A stretch of 64,000 bases of DNA, taken from the NCBI GenBank assembly GCA_033065855.1, contig JAVXUO010002710.1, forward strand, positions 1-64,000, read 5' to 3'. Of this stretch, positions 12,008 to 24,527 are shown piece by piece. The notes under the pieces were generated by a model that was given only the letters and a program-made list of their open reading frames with translations, was not told the origin of the DNA and did not search any database. The DNA comes from Escallonia rubra (Eukaryota; Streptophyta; Magnoliopsida; Escalloniales; Escalloniaceae). Position 1 is the first letter of the stretch; each line of letters opens with the position of its first letter. The position numbers and the translations under genes were made by a program.

Positions 12008-13325
12008 GGTCTTGTTAAGCCTTGCCCTGGCTTATGCCTTCAAGGTTAACCGAGACCTTCAAACTAACATTATTGATTTCTCATCTTGGTGGAGCACGCT
12101 TTGCAGTTGGAACCAAATCAATTTAGACAGAAGTCCATCGTTTGTCACTTTAGCTATTCAACTTCTCACAATAGCACTCTATTCTTATAACCAGATACTA
12201 TGTGAATGGCGGACTTCATATCCATTTGCACTTTGAAATGGGGTTGATCATGTTGAAGGTTCAAACAACAAATTTATACAGCAATCAATAGAGAAATTCA
12301 TGTTAGGCTTAAACTTCACTCAAAATGACAACTTTCTATCATGTTTTGCCTGAGCATAACATAGCCTTGCCTCAATTAAACTCATTTGAATCAATACATC
12401 CATCAACCAATTATTGGGAAACAAATCACGCTTCACACATAGTGTTTTCGAGCCTAAAGAGATACGATATCCAGTCCTTGGGCTTTTCAATTTTTGTTTT
12501 TCCTACTTTATCATAATTCTGGGCCTGATTGTTGGAATCACCAGCGCTTAACTGGCAATTTTAAGTGTCACAACACTTCACATTTTTTACTTTTTGATAT
12601 GACAGTCTAGCTAGCATAACGCAACTCCTACTACTATCTAATAACTCGATCATCTTCTTTACTAGCAAACTTATCAGGTTCCTACTAAACGACATCCAAA
12701 ACAAGATTTAGGACTATAACATATCGAACCAAGAAACCTGGAAAGGTTTGCACCTACAATCTTCTTTTTGAACTTCGGGATAAGGAGAGATCAAACATGA
12801 AAACAAAACAATTTTCACCCAATAGCTATTTTTGCACCCACTTTGCACAAAAAAAAATTTAGCTTGTAATGACGAAAAGGTACTTAGACCAAAAAAAGGG
12901 CGGTCTCATACCCTTGGTACGACCATCTAGGACCGTTGGTTGAAGGGAGCTGCTGTGACAGGTGAGACAGAAGCAGGGCAGAGAATAATCTAACAACATA
13001 TCCAACTGTCCAAGATAGTCGGGACCATATAATATTTGTGTGTGTGTTTTATAATCATGTACATGTATACGATAACAATGAGGCATGGCAAAGGTGGCAT
13101 CAACCTCCGAATAGGAACCTCTATCTCTTCAATGGCTCTGTATTTCCGTCGAGTGAATCTGCATAAGCTACTAACGAACTTGCATCACGCTAAGAAGAAG
13201 ACCAATAACATAGCCCTCCTAGGCTCAACCGGTAAAGAAAACGCCAGAATAGAGCGATTTCAGGAGCGTTTCTCTGGCCAAGTCGCTCCTCATACTACCT
13301 TCATACACAGCCCTTCGACCCACTA
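12008..13325. other. No gene recognised
   Basis: Host sequence continuing from 4484 across the Copia insertion. A 112-codon frame on the plus strand (13036-13374, containing MRHGKGGINLR and LGSTGKENARIERFQERFSG) resembles no family I know. It has no supporting splice or neighbour context, so I do not call it as a gene. Confidence 0.4.
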
Positions 13326-13332
13326 TTTGATA

Positions 13333-13700
13333 TCTGTTGGGAGTATTTTAACAAAAAATCTCTTTTCTTTATAAGATTGATTTTGAGAAAACATTGAAGT
13401 TTTGAGTTAAACCACAAAGTGCTTTAGTCTCACATTGCTTGAAAATGGCAAGTGAAAAATTTCTTACATACTTAAAATTTTGGAAAGTTCTTGTTCCACA
13501 TTGACTATGGTAAAGAACCTCAAGGAGTATATAAAGTGACACTTTTTGACCTTTTTGTAAGATGTGCTTGAGTCTAAGACTCGCACGCGCATGGGAGGAA
13601 AGACAAGTACATGATTATAAAACACACAATAATTGAAGAGCTTGAGTTGTGTGTGGACAAGTACATGATTATAAAACACTAGCGCATGGGAAGAAGGACA
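13333..13700. other. Possible LTR fragment
   Basis: The stretch begins TGTTGGGAGTATTTT and contains CTCACATTGC and TTCCACATTGACTA. It also has a TATA-like 'GGAGTATATAAAGTG' and a repeated 'GGACAAGTACATGATTATAAAA' (three near-copies, 13600-13720). The composition and the TG start suggest a degraded LTR, but no second LTR, CA end or TSD was found. Confidence 0.3.
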
Positions 13701-13725
13701 AGTACATGATTATAAAATCTGACCA

Positions 13726-14426
13726 GTAACATACATGCATGACACCCATCGTTTTGATTTTTTTCTTCTTCTTTTTTTTTTACCCTTTTTTTGGCGTGTT
13801 AGGTGTATCTTCACTAAACTGGTGCCATCGAAAAAATGAAACAGCTAAAGCATGGTCTCGAAAATCTTAGGCAAAGCCACTAAGGAAGTTATCAAAGTGC
13901 TCAACTAGCAATGGAAAATTTCCAGGCTGAAAAGCCCAGAGAAGACATTGATGCCTTCCCCGTGTATTCATTGCATACATAGGCAGCAAAGTCTTTTGAA
14001 GGTTCTGTATCTTAATGGTTCCAATGTAAAAAACATAAATGGTTTACAAATTCCCATGAACAGAAGTATGAATTGCCAGCAGAAGCAGAGAGTCCAATTG
14101 ACCTGCATAATTCTCATTTTGGTTCGGCGATTACTGTTATCCTAGCAAGCATTCCATTAAAAGTTACTCACGTGAACAAATTGTCCCGAGTTTGAAAGAG
14201 GCAGGTTCTTTAATATGTGCTTATGTTCTTTTCACTCGTCCACAAAGTGGTGGAAGGGCCTGGATATACTAACATTTGCCACACATGGTAGAAAGTTGCT
14301 CAACCAACCCAGACTTCAATTTGACTTGTATTTAGGTACTCTTTACTAGTTTTTTAAGTCATCTTTACCGATGGTAGTTATGCCCGATTATACAAGACTC
14401 AAGCCAACTTGGGTTACAGACTACTT
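13726..14426. repeat. Repeat unit A (copy of 16655-17370)
   Basis: This 0.7-kb segment aligns with 16655-17370 from 'CCAGTAACATACATGCATG' to 'TTACAGACTACTT' with scattered substitutions and small indels. It lies immediately before the block shared with 38.1 kb. The left locus therefore carries a local direct duplication on top of the larger one. Confidence 0.85.
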
Positions 14427-17105
14427 CCAAGATCTATAGGCAGATTGAACTGCGAGCTTTGCAATCAAAGGTAAGTTTATGTAGTGGATGGCATAGAATA
14501 TGTATAAAGCTTGTTAAGTACTAGAGCTATTAGGGAACGAGCCGAACGGTGCATATCAAGCTTAATTGCTTAACACTCCTCTCATGTGCAATGCCCCAAT
14601 TGCACGAGGGAAGACACATCAACGAGATGTAAATCAAGGTGTACCATTACCAAGCTAACAAACATAAAAAGAAACCACAATTACATGCAGGTGAGCAAAT
14701 TGTGAAACTAGACCCTGGGTACCATGTTAAGTTACTAATTGATCTAAAGGCTATGCTATTAGAATTTGGACGAATTTTTTTTTTTTATGATTAACAACCT
14801 CAATAACTTGAACCGAGAAATTGGAATCTACAAGCAGGTACGAAAAAGCAGCATGTGGAAATGTGGTGCTTGTTGAGAAAACCAGACATAAGTTGTCAAT
14901 CTAGCTGAACACATTGTCAACTGCATGTAATATGGTAAACTTGCACCAGTTACCCTTAATGAACGTCGATACGTCAAGTAGTGCCGAGAGTTGGGGTATT
15001 GTTTTGCCACTTGTATACTCTTATCATCTCGGTTGACACCTCTAATTTGGATGTCCTGCAAGATATTTAGCAGATACTATTAAGTTCATGAAAAGAATAT
15101 AATATTCAAACATATTCATGATTCTTAGGAAAAGGAAAACGATACATGATTTGGTAAGACAACGGAAGCATACATGTTGATCTGTGTCAAAATCAAGTTC
15201 CAACAGTCCTTGACCATCCTCCCAAAGATTATATATGATTACAAGTGTTCCATGATTTTTCATCCGATTAAACTAAAAAGAGGAATTAGAAAAACAAGTC
15301 AATAACCACTAGTCAGCATTTGAAAACGAACCAGAGAAGGGCTATGCAACATTAGATGAGAACTAAAGTGGAAGAGGTAAACAGATAGTTCAGGTCGTGA
15401 CAATCCAGACCACAGGTATACATCACAGATAATAACATGTAGAGTGAACCCAACAGAGGAAGTAAAGCATTTTGACGTTAAGCCACCTGCTCATACCCCA
15501 TTCAAAGCACCATAAGGAAGTCCTATTACAAGCTTCAGGTAGCAGGCATTAACCTGAGATAAAGTTTCCCACAAAATAGTTCTAGTTTGACCAAGGGATA
15601 AAGTTCCTACATACTAGTTCCAGTTTGAGCAAGAGAGAACGACGGGCTTTCTGGTTTAGAACAACTGAAAGGTATAACGAAGAACCCAACAACAATACCA
15701 GGTGAATCGTGGAAGAGTTTCTACGATATGAAGTATAACATTGATACGTGACATGACTGAAGGATTCCTTTTTCTGCTTCAAAATGGCCTACGTAGATTC
15801 AGGAGTGGGGTAATTGTTGCATGTAATCCTATTGCTACCAAAAGAAGCAATTACATATCGAGATTCAGGGTCAAAAAAGGCTGTAAGTAGAAGAACTTAT
15901 ATGTCCCCATTTTTCCAACCAAAAGTAGACGAAATAACAATGGAACAGAGTGGTCGAAGTGCTGAAAATCTTTATGCCCTCCAACTTCTATACTCTTTGA
16001 GCACAGTGAGCCATCTCTTTTACAATGTTGTCTTTTACAGTCACACTCTAGGATACTCGACTGATAACAGCTTTGGGCAAAATAACGAAAATGATTAGCA
16101 GCCTACTCTTTTAACTTCCTTTTCACCTCTAGTCAGCCAAGAACATGTATTTATACTTTATGCAAGGAGATTTCATAATTACAAATTTGGCCAGAGATCA
16201 ACGATCTTAAATCTCTTCAAATAAAGATGGTCTTAATCCCACTAGGGATAAAACCTTCTACCGAATCAAGGAAATTGCAATCTTAGCACAACTAGCACCG
16301 GATTACCTCAAATTTTCCCTCTGAAAACTCCATAGAAGAAATCAAGTCCACTTCTTTGGGACCAACTTGGTCATCAGGGCATAGGTAATTCAAGGAATTG
16401 GGTAGAGAAGCTAAGCTCCCAGTCGAGTCGTTAAAGAATTGGATGACATGACTAAACCGAGAAATGACAGAAATATTAGGGCTAACATCATTACCATGGG
16501 AACCACAATATCTTCCTTCCCTGTGCTACTCAAAAACGTGTAGGACAACAACCCAATACTTTGTGTCGACCAAAAGGAAAACAGCAAAAAGTTGAATTAG
16601 CAACAATAAGTGCCATCATAACCCTGAAGAATATGCAAGAACACAAAATCTAACCAGTAACATATATGCATGGCACCCACAGTTTTCATTTTCTTCTTCT
16701 TTTTTTTTTTCCTTTGTGTGTGTGTGTGTTAGGTGTATCTTCATTACATTGGTGCCATCAAAAAAAAAAAAAGAAACAGCTAAAGCATGGTCTCGAAAAT
16801 CTTAGGCAAAGCTTAATCGGCCACTAAGGAGGTTATCAAAGTGCTCAACTAGTAATGGCAAATTTCCAGGGTGAAAATCCCAGAGAAGTCATTGATGCCT
16901 TCCCCGTGTATTCACTGCATACATAGGTAGCAATGTCTTTTGAAGGTTCTGTCTCTTAATGGTTCCAATGCAGAAAACATAAATGGTTTACAAATTCCAA
17001 TGAACAAAAGTGTGAATTGCCAGCAGAAGCAAAGAGTCCAATTAACCTGCATAATTCTCATTTTGGTTCGGCGATCAATGTTATCCTAGCAAGCATTCCA
17101 TCAAA
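14427..17105. repeat. Large duplicated block (partner at 38113-41015)
   Basis: From 'TTCCAAGATCTATAGGCAGA' onwards the sequence aligns with 38113 onward almost base for base, to about 16030 here and about 39715 there. It realigns at 16206 / 40382 ('CTTAAATCTCTTCAAATAAA') and continues to about 17105 / 41015. Between the aligned parts the two copies carry different sequence. The right copy has an extra MORC exon there and the left does not. Both copies are in the same orientation. Confidence 0.88.
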
Positions 17106-17370
17106 AGTTATTCACGTGAACAAATTGTCCGAGTTTGAAAGAGGCAGGTTCTTTAACAAGTGCTGATGTTCTTTTCACTTTTCCACAAAGTGGTGGAAGG
17201 GCACTGGATATACTAACATTTGCCATACATGGTAGAAAGTTGCTCAACCAACCCAAACTTTAATGAGTTGTATTTAGATACTCTTTACTAGTTTTTTAAA
17301 TCATCTTTACCGATGGTAATTATGCCGGAGTATACAAGAGTCAAGCCCACTTGGGTTACAGACTACTTGT
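16655..17370. repeat. Repeat unit B (source-like copy of 13726-14426; partial third copy at 40590-41015)
   Basis: Shares 'TTAGGTGTATCTTCATT…CTGGTGCC' and 'TTCCCCGTGTATTCACTGCA' with unit A and with 40590-41015. The 'AATCGGCCACTAAGG' variant is common to this copy and the 40.6-kb copy but absent from unit A. This makes B the ancestral position and A the later duplicate. Confidence 0.8.
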
Positions 17371-18108
17371 TGGACAGGGCTGCTTGCTGGACCTTGGCAA
17401 GGCTAACAGCTAGTGGAAGTGTGGGGCTTGAATTCTGCCCCCCCCCTCCAAGGAAGAGAGGAATACCACAAAACCTACTCACTAGCGTGTGGGGAGAAGG
17501 GATGACAGATGCAACCACTTCTTTGTTCTCATGCTAGGTGGTTTAATGAGAATTTGGGTGTATTAGCAGATCGCAAATCCCGAACCTTCATTGCCATAAC
17601 CTTTGTTAAAGTCAAGTACCCGCTGAAATTTAGGAACGTACAACTCTGCAAAGTCAAGGGAGGCCTTATGGTCTAACAATGGGCCATCATTCTGCACCAA
17701 TAGCAAGTGGAAAGTTTGGATATGCGCTAATCAAACCCAAGTTTTCTCCTCTAAGACCTTCTTTTCAAATAAATAAGAGAAGCTCAGTTCCAGATGGTGG
17801 CATATAGTCCCCTTACTCAAAATGTTCCACTCGGGTCAGTTACACATATGTTAGTCATAATGATGTCTACATTAATCTCAAATACAATGACCATGTGGCT
17901 AACTTCATGCATTTAAAGGGTTGCTGACTGTACTAACACCATCTGTATGCCATCGAAGATGAAGTTGTCTTCAAGAAAGTGTATCGCTTATGAACTTAAA
18001 TGCAAAACTTAGAAATTTATGTTTTACACAGAAGCAAAGAAGAATGAACTATCATAGTTACAAAGCGTAAGAGATGCAGAAAGGACTAGAAGCAAAGAAA
18101 CGGCCAAC
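17371..18108. other. Unassigned sequence between MORC exons
   Basis: Lies inside the left MORC locus where introns and middle exons would be expected. A minus-strand frame around 17560-17690 reads DGPLLDHKASLDFAELYVP… without a recognisable domain. No further MORC exon could be identified. A poly-C run lies at about 17438-17447. Confidence 0.35.
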
Positions 18109-19526
18109 CTGTTTCCATCTTTACCAGAACATCGTGAGAAAACAATGCCGTCAGCTCCAAGCCTCATTGTACTTGTCTTAAAACCATTTTCATCAGGCAA
18201 AAAAGAGCACAGTAGTAAGGACTACTTTGTACTGAAAAGACACGTATTTACTTCAAATGGAAAGTAGAGCTGAGTGCTATAATCAAATTTGTAGATTTGG
18301 CTTTTACATTGTCCAATAGTGTCTGCAACTTTGCTTCTTAAGGAATAACCAAGAGACATGCATTGTCGCATTTTGTCCGGATCCATTCCCCCGCCATTAT
18401 CTAAAGCAGAAACCAATAAAAGGATAAAGTCAATGTACAGAATTACAAACAGACGGATGATACCAAGCAATATAAAACACTTCGAGGGGAAAAGGGTAAA
18501 CGAAAAGTCAAATCATACAACTTAATGGTTCGAAACAAACCAAAACATTTTCTAGTAAACATAGTAATAGGATAGAACATCTATTGCATACAATATATAA
18601 GAGGTAATTAAAAAACCAGAAAAATAAGAATACCAAAATAAGTAATTCCTCTAGCAAAAATGGGCACGAAAAGAAAAAAGAGCAAAAAATTATATTTGTA
18701 GAATTTATATCTCCTTATACAAATCCTAGCATGCTTCTACGTTTTACAAATCAAAGTAGCAGTAAGCCTCAGATCAAGATATGCTAGGCTGCAATCATTT
18801 CCTTCTTTCCAAACCAAAAGCTAGGCTATATCTTAATTTAAATCCAAAAACCAGGGGAAATAGAGTCTCCTGAGGGAACCGACTACCACTTGACGTATTG
18901 TTCCCAATAAGCAAGTAAATCAGAACAAAAGACCTGAATACCTTCAATCAGTAACATTTTGTTTCCATCTTTCTTGTTTTTGATCATATTAATGTTCACA
19001 AAAGTAGCACCATTGCAGACCTGATAGCAGCAAAAAAAATTAAGAAAAGAGAACATATTAGTGCAAAGAGATGGCATGTTTTCAATGCATTATCGCGAAA
19101 CATAAAGACAGAATGTACCTCATCCAATGAATTGTCCAAAAGCTCTGCAAAAGCTGCAGCAAAGTAATTTTACACACAGATCAAGTAGGGTACAAGCAAT
19201 AAAGTGTAATCCTTAAACTCAAAGACAAATTAAGGTTTGTAGATAGTTTGAGGAATTTTACCGCCAAGAACCCACTTATGACTGGTTGCATTTGAATGTA
19301 GGAACGTAGGATATCCATGCCCCCTGCACAGATGAAGGTATAAGATACTAGCAAAATAAGTCATGTTGTTAATTACATCAGTAATTATAGCTTTTACTCC
19401 ACTTTTCTGTGCATTAGATCCAGGCCAAAGTGGATGCCTATAAGTTTAACAAGTTAGCCACCTAATGATATAACAAGCTGCAATATGTAGTTCAGTTTAG
19501 CATATATCTGCACTCGGGAACCATAC

Positions 19527-19717
19527 CAAGTTGCCTCAGGATATCAGATAAAGTTGCCTACATGATAAGAAATCAGAAAAAATTAGTGCATAACAATTTA
19601 GACATCACCACTTTAAATTTGCAATTGCTGAACAGGTGCTACTTACAGTGTTGAAATCTACTTCCTTCAGAATATTCACAACTACTGCATTCATCTCTTC
19701 CTTGGTAGTTTCTGCCT
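19527..19717 (-). pseudogene. DEK_C-like two-exon fragment
   Basis: Minus strand. The exon at 19647-19717 encodes AETTKEEMNAVVVNILKEVD followed by FNT and has a GTAAGT donor. The exon at 19527-19557 follows a TAG acceptor, continues in phase with ATLSDILRQLG, and ends at a GTATGG donor. The pattern 'ILKEVDFNTATxxDILxQL' is the start of the DEK C-terminal DNA-binding domain of plant DEK chromatin proteins. Only this piece is visible; the rest of the domain and the SAP region are absent. It lies about 200 bp 5' of the first MORC exon on the same strand, so a chimeric transcript cannot be excluded. Confidence 0.45.
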
Positions 19718-19739
19718 TAGCTTATGTAAACTTAACTGC

Positions 19740-21027
19740 ATGCATTACTTTGTACTTTTTGGATAAGAGAGTCAAGATCACAACAGTAAACCTTATTTTT
19801 ACTCAATAATTTATTTTTCAGTACATTAATATGTTTATATCCTGAAAATCACAAGGGGTGCAAATCCACCTCTTCAAAGGGTGATCTCGCCTTTGCCCTT
19901 AAATACTTGTACGCATTTTATTTTGTCGCTAAAAAGTATAATTACGACATACCTTTTGTAACAAGACATATAGGTCAGTTAGTCGAAGATTGCGCGCATA
20001 TTTGTTGAAAATCAACCCTAAGAGGTTGCTCAAACAGGTCTTAAGTTTGATTCTCATTTGGGCTGTACAACAAAAAAATATTTTTTAAATCGCCAAGGCT
20101 GTGGAAAATGGCATGGTTTACGATAAACCTTTTCTTTTTCCCATTATGCGCAAGGATGACATGCTTTAGCAAGAGAAGCAAGTCTCCAGGCTTCAAGCTT
20201 ATCATCCGATGCAAGGTCAAAACTTCTTCGTATGGCCAATTGCAAAACAAGAAAAGTGAAGAACTGGAACTTGGTTCAAACAATGTACACTAAATAACAC
20301 TGGAAGTGGGCTTGGATTAGAGATGTTAATGCTATGGCTTTACCATTCCAACTTTATCAAATTCAAATCCAAGGCCAGATTCTAGGCTGAATTCCGCAGT
20401 CCAACACTTGGCAATCAATATGCAAAACATTATTTTGTCACCAGGCCTCCTTATAGTCCATTATTGCATTTTGGACAATGCTACACATCACGGAGGCGTC
20501 GAAGAAAAAGTCCAGAAATTCCTTCAGTGATAATAAATTAGGGGAGGCTGGTGACAGTTTTTTTTATCAGGAATCAACTAGTCATGAAAAGGGTTTCTGG
20601 TTCAGAAGAAGCAGATCAATTGTTGGCAATGCGTGGAATTATTTCTTCGGAATATGTTTACAAAAAATCGGTGATGAACATTTGGCAAGAATACCTTGAA
20701 GTAAACAAATAAACCTACTATGTTCAATTCCAGATAGCGAGTGAATTGAGTTATTATCACTATTCCAACAGACTTTTCAGCAGATGATAAGAACACAAGT
20801 AACACAAGAAAGAACAGGAAACATGGTAATTGTACAAAGGGTTTAGTCGGCAATCGTATACTGGACTAGCATAATGGACCAGCATAATGGAACACATGCA
20901 AGATGATTATTTCATACATTCTCTCAATTGAAGGAAAGCCTACAGATTGACGTGCAAATTGCCTACAAAAAGAACCACACAGAGAACGACTAAATTACAA
21001 ATAGTCAAGAGTCTCAGATACCGGCAT
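19740..21027. other. Intergenic DNA and likely GSA 3' region
   Basis: No domain-bearing frame was found. Short frames at 20041-20293 and 20478-20699 look like chance. The GSA stop codon is at 21028-21030, so the GSA 3'UTR lies in the right part of this stretch. Confidence 0.4.
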
Positions 21028-24000
21028 TTAAATTTGTTTGAAAACCTTCTCAGCAGCAGCTATCGTCCGTTGAATATCCTCAGAAGTATGCGCCAAGCTA
21101 GTAAATCCAGCCTCAAACTGTGAAGGAGCAAAATAAACACCTTCCTCCAGCATTCCTCTGAAGAACCTTGCAAACTTAGCCGTGTCACTCTTCTTTGCAT
21201 CCTCAAAGTTGAAAACTGGCCCTTCTGTGAAGAAAAAGCCAAACATACCGCTTACGTAACCCCCACAAACTGCATGCCCAGCCTTCTTTCCAGCATTCAA
21301 AATGCCCTGAACAAGTTCACTTGTAATTTTATCTAAGTAGTCATACTGGCCCGGCTCCTTCAACCGCTTAAGAGTGTGAATGCCGGCAGTCATTGCCAAT
21401 GGGTTCCCACTAAGGGTTCCAGCCTGGTACATTGGTCCTGCTGGTGCCACCATCTCCATAATCTCCCTCCTTCCTCCATATGCACCAACTGGCAGGCCCC
21501 CTCCAATGATCTTTCCGAGTGTTGTTAAATCCGGGGTTATCCCAAAATATTCCTGTGCTCCACCATAAGACAAACGGAACCCAGTCATCACTTCATCAAA
21601 GATAAGAAGAGCACCATTTTCTTTGGTAATCCTGCGGAGGGCATTCAGGAAGTCAGGTTTTGGAGTAATGAAGCCAGAGTTTCCTACAACAGGCTCAAGG
21701 ATTACGGCAGCAATTTCTCCCTTGTTTGTCTCAAATAGTAATTCCACATCAGCAATGTCGTTGTACGGCGATGACAGTGTGGGAGCAGTAGCTGCCTTAG
21801 GAACACCAGGGGAGTCCGGGAGGCCTAGAGTAGCAACACCACTACCAGCCTTAACAAGGAATGGGTCTGCATGGCCGTGGTAGCAACCCTCAAACTTAAT
21901 AATTTTTTCACGGCCAGTGAAGGCACGAGCAAGGCGAAGTACACCCATGCAAGCTTCTGTGCCCGAGTTGACAAACCTGACCATCTCTATACTTGGAACA
22001 GCCGAGATGACCATCTCAGCCAGCACGTTCTCCAAAAGACATGGAGCACCAAAGCTGGTTCCCTTCTTCATTGTTTCTGCCAAGGCTGCGAGTACCTGCT
22101 CGTAAACGTCAGTCTAGAATGCTTTCGTACTTGAAAAGATAACAGAGTGCATAATTTAAGGTCATCTCAGCTATCAGCAGTGGGGGAAGCCAAAAATGAT
22201 TACACCTCCACCACTGGTGTAGTAATCTGCTAGGCAAAATTCGATCGCTACATTTCTCAATTTCAATTGAATCTACTTTTGTTGTTCTCTTCCCTCCGCC
22301 TCCCTGAGTGATGCTAACTTGGACAGCCCTTTGCTGAGAAGAGGTATTTCCTATAAAGCTATTGAAAGAGTTTAAACCTTTTCCTTCACTTAAACCAAAT
22401 AGATCAATCACTAGTAAACATTGTATTGAAGAACACTTGCTTTTTGTGTAAGAAAGGTCAAATCATCGTTAAGAAGCATCGATGGGGGCAAAGTAAAACA
22501 GATAAGTATTCCTGAATAAGATAAAAAGTAAAACAACTAGCAGAACCGTATAATCAAAACAGTTAGCCTCCCATAATATGTGTGCATTCGAGCATTCAAA
22601 ACTTGGTTGTGGCTTGCAGCATACTATTAATAACAATACTCAGTTCAAACGAAAGTTGAATAAGTTATGAACCTCGTCATCAGCATGACCAATAATTGCT
22701 GGCCCCCAGGAACCAACATAATCTATGTACTCATTGCCATCAATGTCCCACATGTGAGATCCCTTGACAGAATCAATTAAAATAGGTTGTCCTCCAACTG
22801 ATTTGAAAGCACGCACTGGAGAATTTACACCACCAGGCATCAATTCCTACCAAAAGAGTTGCACAAATCAATAAACAAATTAGACTCAAACACAGAGAGG
22901 AGCAAAGATAGTGAGTGAAACCATATACAATTTCATGGATAAACCTAAAGTTAGAAAAGTCGCCGCAATCATATTGGAAGTCATAGATGGGTGAAGGTCG
23001 CAACTAGCAAGGTATATAATCGTCATAAAACATGGTTTTAAGGTTGCAACTCTCCCATGATGCGTTAAATTCATATCGTATTGCTTGTACTAATTGATTC
23101 GACTGAACAATAAGTTAATAGCACTACTATGACCTATAATACTCAATTCCAATATGTTGACTGAGGAGCAGTTTACTTCTCCCCAGTGCAATACAAAAAT
23201 CTTACTGAAGCATAATGCAACTTCCATAATCTTGTCTGAAATTAAGTCTCTTCAATTGGCTAAATAGGCCCTGTCCAGTCGCAAATACTCTTCGGTGTTT
23301 TAAGCATTACTAATCAAGATAACCATGAGTAGTAGCCGACTATATAGTCTGCAAGGACCAGGATCCTCTAGTTTCCTAACGTAAATTGATGGGTCAAGTT
23401 CGCCACTGAAAAGGGTAAGTGACGCTAAAAAGCCAAAAACTCAAAAAAGGCTTAGCCCTTTAGCAACAAATGCACCTTTTTAGCGACACTTGATACATTC
23501 AGGGAATTCACTGCGTCAATTTCCCTTGGGAGTGCACAGATCATAAACCAACTTTACCAAGTTGAAAGTAACAAATAAACTGCAAGAAAATGCAAACCCA
23601 TGAGCTCAATTGAACATAAAATGTCATGGATCCTCCATCCAGAAACTCATTCAAATTCAAAATCAAAAGAAGAACAGAAGCTCGGACAGATGGAGGAAGA
23701 AGCTGCAACAGAGACTTCGCTAGGGAAGTGGAACACACGCAGAACAGTCTTCAGGACCAGGGAGCGCGCGAGGTAGCTGAGCAGCAATAACTGCACTGGC
23801 GCATGCAGCTACGCTAAACCCCAAGAGGATTTGGCTGAAGAGGCACCATTACTGCTGATGCACTAACAAAGCAAGAGACCATTAAGAAGCACATTAAGAC
23901 TAAATTAGTTAAAGTTGTTACACTTAACTAATTTAGCAGTTAATATTTTCCTTAATTTTCTTTTTCCATTTTTCTCGTCATTTTCATTTTTGACAACATC

Positions 24001-24527
24001 AAGGTTGTCATGCTCCGGTTGTAACCACCTATATAGGTGAGAGAAACAGAAGGAACAGGTACGCAAAAATCACAATCAAGAATCCTGAGAGTTTTCTCTC
24101 TCCTTTCTGCTTCATTCTTCTCTCTGTTTCTCCTTCTTTCTCCGTTCCAATTTTGTTGAGTCCCTTTTGTGGTGCTTGAATGAAATTGCTTGTGAATTCA
24201 TGAGTAAGATTAGCTGAGTCTTACATAAAATCCTCTCTAACTCCTCATATAAGCTACATCAATCCTAACTCAAACTAATGACGGACGAATCTTGCATATG
24301 CCAATTCGATTTACACACATACAGAGATGGGCAATGAGTACCTTGGCAGCGTTGAAAGCTTCTTCGGACTTCTTGAGAGTAAAAATCGCCTTCTTCTCGT
24401 CGACAGTGACCGTCATCTTAACAGCACACCGGCTGCTACAACCAGAAGAAGATCGCGACGGCGACGAAGTTGTGAAATTGGGTCTGTGAATCAACTTCGA
24501 CGGCCACGAAAGCCCCACCCCTGCCAT
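21028..24527 (-). CDS. GSA: Glutamate-1-semialdehyde 2,1-aminomutase, chloroplastic
   Basis: PLP enzyme converting glutamate-1-semialdehyde to 5-aminolevulinate, the committed precursor of chlorophyll and haem, in the plastid stroma. Three coding exons on the minus strand: 24342-24527 (62 codons), 22673-22846 (58) and 21028-22095 (355 plus stop), joined by GT-AG introns in phase, giving 475 aa. This matches the usual plant length of about 470-480. The first ~40 residues are Ser/Arg-rich with few acidic residues, as in a chloroplast transit peptide. Recognisable family blocks are [62 protein letters not shown], and the PLP-lysine block [18 protein letters not shown] (Lys near residue 315). No stop or frameshift was seen. 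It is the only clearly functional cellular gene in the window. Confidence 0.97.
22847..24341 (-). other. GSA intron 1
   Basis: A 1.5-kb intron with a GTACTC donor (after 24342) and a GTAG acceptor (before 22846). It is long compared with the ~0.58-kb second intron (22096-22672). Part of it may be mobile DNA: see the LTR-like segment at 23856-24261. Confidence 0.85.
23856..24261 (+). other. Possible solo-LTR-like segment in GSA intron 1
   Basis: The segment starts TGATG and ends CATCA. It holds a TATA-like CACCTATATAGG followed by a CT-rich leader, in an order that resembles a Copia LTR U3-R-U5. It also has a 15-bp inverted repeat CTAAATTAGTTAAAG / TAACTAATTTAG (about 23900-23938). No TSD could be matched, so the call is tentative. 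Confidence 0.3.

Larger units (their letters stand above)
14954..19324 (-). pseudogene. MORC-family ATPase gene, left copy, 3'-truncated
   Basis: Minus-strand exons encode the N-terminal GHKL ATPase of a plant MORC protein (chromatin compaction and gene silencing). Exons: 19262-19324 (HSNATSHKWVLG); 19119-19153 (AFAELLDNSLDE, the Mg-binding N-box); 18942-19020 (VCNGATFVNINM); 18308-18400 (DNGGGMDPDKMRQCMSLGYS); 18109-18193 (NGFKTSTMRLGADGIVFSR); 15174-15272 (IIYNLWEDGQGLLELDFDTD); 14954-15055 (RGVNRDDKSIQVAKQYPNSRH). Phases agree across junctions and GT/AG sites are present, with one exception. The acceptor of the 18109-18193 exon reads TG instead of AG (18194-18195), and the same exon changes the conserved YGNGFK to YENGFK. 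Everything 3' of the last exon is lost at about 14427, where repeat unit A begins. Probably a pseudogene. Confidence 0.85.

Noticed and set aside
23541-23738. Short minus-strand frame in GSA intron 1
   Set aside because: Intronic, not in phase with GSA, and no domain.
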